A stretch of DNA of 64,000 nt. Origin: Pseudalkalibacillus sp052246725. Lineage in GTDB: Bacteria; Bacillota; Bacilli; Bacillales; Fictibacillaceae. The stretch lies in NCBI GenBank assembly GCA_052246725.1, contig JBQQCL010000018.1. One strand, 5' to 3'. Made by a program: the position numbers and the translations under genes. The notes beneath the pieces were generated by a model that did not search any database, was not told the DNA's origin, and saw only the letters and a list, made by a program, of their open reading frames with translations. The number at the start of each line of letters is the position of its first letter. Position 1 is the stretch's first letter. Positions 60,519-64,000 of the stretch are shown piece by piece.

Positions 60519-61793
60519 CTAGTCCTGGAAAGGTTCCAAAACGTTTTCTGCTTCTTGTTGAGCTTTTTCCATACCTTCATCAACACTGCTTTTTCCTGTC
60601 AGGATCGACTGTATGGCATCGTTGAAAATTTTCTGCACTTCACCGTTCTGATAAGTCGCCAATTCACTATCCGCATACTCAAGCTGCTCACGTGCAATGA
60701 TCGCCTGAGGGAACTCCTCAACATATTCTTTCAATTTATCAGTCTCGTAAGCAGATTCCCTTGTAGCTACATAACCAGTGTCTATGGACCATTGGGCTAC
60801 ACGTTCAGGGTCAGTCAAAAATTTCATGAACTTGATCGCCGCTTCTTTATTTTCTTCTGGTATGTCTTTGAACAAGTAGATATTCCCGCCACCAGTAGGA
60901 GATCCATACTGGTTATTAGCCGGTAAGTATGCCACACCGAAATCGAATTCTGCATTTTGTTTGACATTGGTCAAGTTTCCAGTTGTGTGGTACATCATTG
61001 CTGTTCTTCCGCTTAAGAAGTCAGATGGAACAGTCGCCCATTCAATCGTACCTTCAGGCATGACCTTATGCTCTTTACTTAAGTCAAGATAAAATTGCAT
61101 TGCTTCTTTAGCGTGTGGTGCATCAAAATAGGTTTCTTTTCCGTCTTCAGACATGATATTATCTTCTGTCTGTAAAGCGAGTGCTTGGAACATCCAATAT
61201 TGATAACCTGTACTCGGGATTTCGAGACCCCATTGGTCCTTTCCGCCATTGACAGTCAACTTTTTACTGTATTCAACTAGTTCATCCCATGTTTCAGGTG
61301 GAGCTTCAGGGTCAAGACCAGCTTCTTCAAAAGCATCCTTATTGTAATAAAGGACGATGGTGCTTCTTTGGAATGGTAGACTCCAAACCTGGTCGCCAAT
61401 TTTCGAGTTCGCCATGAAGGCATCATAGAAATCATTGAAATATTCCTCGTCAAACAAAGGTGTCATTTCTTCGATGACATCATTTTCAAGCAATGTAAAT
61501 AAATCGATCGAAAACAATACAGCTAACTCAGGGGGATTTCCTCCTTGTACGGAAGCCATAACCTGTGTCATCGTCTCGGCATAACTACCACCGTATCTCG
61601 GATTCACTTTGATATCCGGATTCTCCTTTTCAAAGTCGGCAACTACACCATCGACAATCTTGGCTACATCACCTCCGACAGCAACGGGGAACCAAAAGTC
61701 GATCTCTGTAACTTCATCCTGTGAGCCTCCACTGCTGCAAGCTACCAGAACAATGAGCAATGCAGTGAATAATGACAAAAATTTGACCCTCAT
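60519..61793 (-). CDS. ABC transporter substrate-binding lipoprotein, UgpB-like
   Basis: The 424-residue lipoprotein has lipobox LIVLVAC (Cys at about 19) and a Ser/Gly linker, then a family-1 binding fold: IDFWFPVAVGGDVAKIVDGVV, FEKENPDIKVNPRYGGSYAETMTQVMA, PPELAVLFSIDLFTLLE, PFQRSTIVLYYNKDAFEEAGLDPE and PTGGGNIYLF. The NPRYGGSYAETMTQ stretch resembles glycerol-3-phosphate-binding UgpB proteins more than maltose types. It is the first gene of the operon, with AAAGGAGGAG before the ATG. No ATPase gene is present; a shared ATPase is likely. Confidence 0.86.
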   Translation of the reverse strand: MRVKFLSLFTALLIVLVACSSGGSQDEVTEIDFWFPVAVGGDVAKIVDGVVADFEKENPDIKVNPRYGGSYAETMTQVMASVQGGNPPELAVLFSIDLFTLLENDVIEEMTPLFDEEYFNDFYDAFMANSKIGDQVWSLPFQRSTIVLYYNKDAFEEAGLDPEAPPETWDELVEYSKKLTVNGGKDQWGLEIPSTGYQYWMFQALALQTEDNIMSEDGKETYFDAPHAKEAMQFYLDLSKEHKVMPEGTIEWATVPSDFLSGRTAMMYHTTGNLTNVKQNAEFDFGVAYLPANNQYGSPTGGGNIYLFKDIPEENKEAAIKFMKFLTDPERVAQWSIDTGYVATRESAYETDKLKEYVEEFPQAIIAREQLEYADSELATYQNGEVQKIFNDAIQSILTGKSSVDEGMEKAQQEAENVLEPFQD

Positions 61794-62189
61794 CAAACTC
61801 CTCCTTTAAATGCTTTTATAATTTAGTCTTAGTTGTTGATTTACATGTCGAAATTCCCGACACTCCTGCGGGAAGAGCGTGAGGAGACTTTTGATTTGCC
61901 CGCGTGAAGGGAGGGGCTTTCGCGAAAATCAACGAAAAAGATTAACAAAACCATAATCTAAATAAATAAATCCCCATGAACAATAAAAAGTACTACATGA
62001 AAGATGTAATACACTTTATTGCTCACAGGGTTCTCCTCATCTCTACCCAAAGACAATAAATGTCCTGTTAAATTGTTTGATTATTTATAATAATAAAACA
62101 ATTAAGGTCTGATGGCAATCATTTTTTGGATTAGCTTCCATAATATATGTAAGTTGAAACCAACACCTTCCATATAAAGCGATTTTTCT
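61794..62189. other. Regulatory region between divergent ugp-like operon and family A repeat
   Basis: It contains a TATAAA-type -10 near 61814 on the minus strand, probably for the binding-protein gene. A truncated family B element lies at 61846-61945 (ACACTCCTGCGGGAAGAGCG, GATTTGCCCGCGTGAAGGGA). AT-rich sequence follows at 61950-62160, including GGTTCTCCTCATCTCTACCC and CAATAAATGTCCTG. I found no palindromic LacI operator here. Confidence 0.5.
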
Positions 62190-62662
62190 GAAAGGCTGTT
62201 TCGCAAACTTTGTTGCTCTTGCACTTAAAGAAAGTATAAAATACTTTCTTCAGTATAAGGGCAACTAAGGCTCGACCTACAAAAGGCTTGGTCTCGCCAA
62301 GTTTTCTTTAAAAGTCGTTGATTTCCGCTCCAGGATGCTCGCTTTCCGCGGGGCGTGCGGTGAGCCAACTCGTCGCCTTGCGATCTCAGGAGTCTCCTTT
62401 TCAAGGAAGCATTTGTGCTCCTGCGTCTACAAGAAAGTCCTGTCGAAGCGAGCTTCCTCGTCGCATGCCTTGCGAGGAGATTATTCAGGTAGTAGGCACG
62501 CTGATCCCGCAGGACAAGGAAAGCTGCGGCAGCGTTACATCGCAGGAAGAAAATGCGATTTTCATTTTCGAGGAGTCTCGCACCTTGCTCTCCAATCAAC
62601 TTGCACAAGGTGAGTTTTTAAAAATGACTCAAAAGCCACAATCTTTTAGAAAAGAGCCTTCT
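62190..62662. repeat. Family A repeat element, inverted copy
   Basis: Reverse complement of the 35668-36176 type: it starts GGCTGTTTCGCAAACTTTGT, has the hairpin AAAGAAAGTATAAAATACTTTC, then CTTGGTCTCGCCAAG, GTCGTTGATTTCCGCTCCAG and CGCGGGGCGTGCGGTGAGCC, then both middle sections seen separately in the other copies, and ends CACAAGGTGAGTTTTTAAAAATGACTC. Frames of 127-162 codons inside it (for example 62318-62806) are by-products of the repeat. Confidence 0.88.
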
Positions 62663-62739
62663 GAAAATGAGGGGTTGAAAGCGTCTCCAATAAAGAGTAA
62701 GATGAGTGAAAGAATCCGAAACGTTTTGGAGGAAAAGTT

Positions 62740-63756
62740 TTGGCCACGATCAAAGATATCGCAAAGCATGCAGGTGTATCAGTTACAACCGTCTCAAGGG
62801 CTTTGAACGGATACTCGGATGTAAGCGAAAAGACTAGAGAAAAAATCAAACAGGTCGCAAAAGAATTGAAGTACAGTCCCAACCTTCTGGCAAGAAGTCT
62901 GGTCATGAATAAGACAAAGACCATCGGATTGTTGGTTTCTGGCATGAGAATCGAAGGGAGTAAAGATAACTTCACCTACGAGGTCTTATGCGGAATCAAC
63001 GATTATGCTGCCCAGTCAGATTACGATCTTGTGTTGTTGAGTACGAGTTCGGAAAAGCAGCATGAAAAGACATATACGCAGCTTTGTCAGGAAAGAAAGG
63101 TAGATGGACTCATCCTTCAAGGAATCAAAACGGATGATCCTTATTTAGAGGAAGTGCTGGAGAGTGATATTCCTTGTGTCCTGATCGATATACCGATTGA
63201 AAGTGAAACAGTCGGTTATGTGTCGGTCGATAACAAGGAAGGTGCTTTTAAAGCGGTCGACCATCTTCTCGAACAAGGACACCGGCATATCGGTATGATA
63301 AATGGCCATAGCCAGGCGTTCGTTAGTAAAGAAAGACTGGAAGGATATAAACATGCCCTTTCGAAAAAGGAGCTTCCTTTTGTTGAAGATTATGTGGTGA
63401 ACGGAGATTTCCTGGAAGAGACGGCTGAACAGAAAGCGGGAGAATTGCTCAGTAAATTTCCGGATATGACGGCGTTATTTTGTGCGAGTGACCTGATGGC
63501 GATAGGTGCAATGAGAGGAGCAAGTAATTTAGGCATGAACATGCCTGAGGATTTATCCATCGTTGGATTCGATAACATCATTTTATCTGCTTATACGACT
63601 CCAAGCTTGACGACGATCGCTCAAAATCGCTATCAGCTAGGATATGAATCCGCAATTTTATTAACAAATATGCTAGAAGGAAAAGACGGATCACAGAAAA
63701 AAATCTTGGATACGACATTGATTAAAAGAGAATCGACAGGTAAAAACCACGCATAG
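62740..63756 (+). CDS. LacI family transcriptional regulator
   Basis: A 338-residue repressor, divergent from the Ugp-like operon. N-terminal HTH and hinge: ATIKDIAKHAGVSVTTVSRA and SPNLLARSLVMNKT. The effector domain has IGLLVSGMRIEG, VDGLILQGIKTDDPY, LEQGHRHIGMINGHSQ, FCASDLMAIGAMRGASNLG and IVGFDNIILSAYTTPSLTTI. The start is a TTG, seven bases after GGAGG. It is flanked on both sides by family A elements in the same orientation. It probably controls the divergent transporter operon, although the only clear palindromic operator seen is downstream of the gene. Confidence 0.88.
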   Translation: MATIKDIAKHAGVSVTTVSRALNGYSDVSEKTREKIKQVAKELKYSPNLLARSLVMNKTKTIGLLVSGMRIEGSKDNFTYEVLCGINDYAAQSDYDLVLLSTSSEKQHEKTYTQLCQERKVDGLILQGIKTDDPYLEEVLESDIPCVLIDIPIESETVGYVSVDNKEGAFKAVDHLLEQGHRHIGMINGHSQAFVSKERLEGYKHALSKKELPFVEDYVVNGDFLEETAEQKAGELLSKFPDMTALFCASDLMAIGAMRGASNLGMNMPEDLSIVGFDNIILSAYTTPSLTTIAQNRYQLGYESAILLTNMLEGKDGSQKKILDTTLIKRESTGKNHA

Positions 63757-63764
63757 TGGTTTTT
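63742..63764 (+). terminator. Terminator overlapping the end of the LacI gene
   Basis: AAAAACCAC and GTGGTTTTT form a perfect 9-bp stem, 5-base loop, with the stop codon within it. Confidence 0.8.
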
Positions 63765-63778
63765 CATTACAATATTTA

Positions 63779-63792
63779 CCGAAACGTTTCGG
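63779..63792 (+). promoter_or_regulatory. Palindromic LacI/GalR-type operator
   Basis: CCGAAACGTTTCGG is a perfect 14-bp palindrome with the central CG and AA/TT arms typical of LacI-family operators. It lies 23 bases after the LacI gene and may serve a gene to the right of the window. Confidence 0.6.
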
Positions 63793-63835
63793 GTGACATG
63801 AAAAGACAATACTTCCTTTTGGTAGAGCTTTTATA

Positions 63836-64000
63836 GTTTGGCTGTTTTCGCAAACTTAGTTGCCCTTATACTGAAGAAAGTATAAAATACTTTCTTCAGT
63901 ATAAGGGCAACTAAGGCTCGACCTACAAAAGGCTTGGTCTCGCCAAGTTTTCTTTAAAAGTCGTTGATTTCCGCTCCAGGATGCTCGCTTTCCGCGGGGC
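63836..64000. repeat. Family A repeat element, cut by the window end
   Basis: It begins GGCTGTTTTCGCAAACTTAG and contains a perfect 28-bp inverted repeat around AAA (63856-63914: TTAGTTGCCCTTATACTGAA... facing ...TTCAGTATAAGGGCAACTAA). It then has CTTGGTCTCGCCAAG and GTCGTTGATTTCCGCTCCAG, and runs off the end. Same orientation as the copy at 62190. Confidence 0.88.

Noticed and set aside
62318..62806. Open frames of 90-160 codons inside family A repeats (also 35819-36142, 28843-29110, 62225-62608)
   Set aside because: Frames occur on both strands, differ between copies through module loss, lack ribosome sites and have no protein-like composition; they are repeat by-products.
1..64000. tRNA, rRNA, riboswitch or phage genes
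   Set aside because: Looked for in intergenic regions; no cloverleaf, T-box, purine, SAM or other riboswitch core, nor any integrase or phage structural gene, could be recognised by eye.

Overview
The window looks like chromosomal DNA of a low-GC Gram-positive member of the Bacillaceae. Ribosome binding sites are strong (AAGGAGG type), TTG and GTG starts are frequent, and good sigma-A, sigma-B and sigma-D promoter matches are present. The first 18 kb keep a gene order known from Bacillus subtilis: ecsA-ecsB-ecsC, a YhaA-like amidohydrolase, hmoB (yhgC), pbpF and hemE-hemH-hemY. The genus cannot be fixed from the sequence alone. I see no rRNA, tRNA, CRISPR array, phage or transposase gene.

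Layout. 0.25-3 kb: EcsAB transporter and EcsC. 3.1-8.8 kb: a start-damaged nuclease-like/winged-helix gene, amidohydrolase, ferritin-like protein, DJ-1/PfpI stress protein, DUF3243 protein, lipid kinase and heme monooxygenase. 8.9-17.9 kb: class A PBP (PbpF-like), a chemotaxis receptor, a membrane protein and the coproporphyrin-route heme genes hemEHY. 18.3-23.8 kb: a KinB-like histidine kinase, a CapA-like lipoprotein and a second class A PBP with a long Gly/Asp/Ser tail. 24.1-26.8 kb: a three-gene osmoprotectant ABC transporter behind a sigma-B promoter. 27.4-31.9 kb: a secreted subtilase, two low-complexity secreted proteins (the second with a 3' frameshift) and a Nudix hydrolase. 32.1-35.6 kb: CstA transporter followed by three small genes ending in an ArsA/Get3-type ATPase. 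36.3-38.4 kb: HelD-like RNA polymerase-recycling helicase. 38.5-43.1 kb: a DeoR-regulated tetronate (C4 acid sugar) catabolic operon. 43.4-48.2 kb: LacI regulator and a sugar ABC transporter. 48.3-53.6 kb: RpiR regulator and a gluconate operon (gnd, gntP, gntK). 53.9-56.7 kb: GlpP-type antiterminator and a large secreted protein. 56.9-63.8 kb: a Ugp-like ABC transporter operon with a metallo-beta-lactamase-fold hydrolase and a HAD phosphatase, divergent from a second LacI regulator.

Functional themes are uptake and catabolism of sugar acids and sugars (two GntP permeases, gluconokinase, DUF1537 kinase plus PdxA2, two binding-protein transporters), cell-envelope synthesis (two class A PBPs, CapA), heme metabolism and general stress. 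Three sigma-B-type promoters sit before the ferritin-like, DJ-1 and osmoprotectant genes.

The strongest candidate for something undescribed is downstream of cstA. The small gene there has its Shine-Dalgarno site and ATG 90 bases upstream of the first uninterrupted ORF, in the same frame. The only interruption is a single TGA in the context Gly-Gly-Gly-TGA-Cys-Gly-Gly. It could be a selenocysteine (or decayed cysteine) thioredoxin-fold protein working with a CC-ending small protein and a cysteine-free ArsA-like ATPase.

The intergenic regions are heavily populated by at least four interspersed repeat families, called A-D here: A is a roughly 0.5 kb element with a hairpin end; B is a roughly 100 bp 'ACTCCTGCGGG' element; C is a 22-25 bp 'ACGGACACCAGAGCCCTTATTT' unit arranged as inverted pairs; D is a 'GGTGCCTGGCACC' palindrome, once as a 48-bp tandem array.
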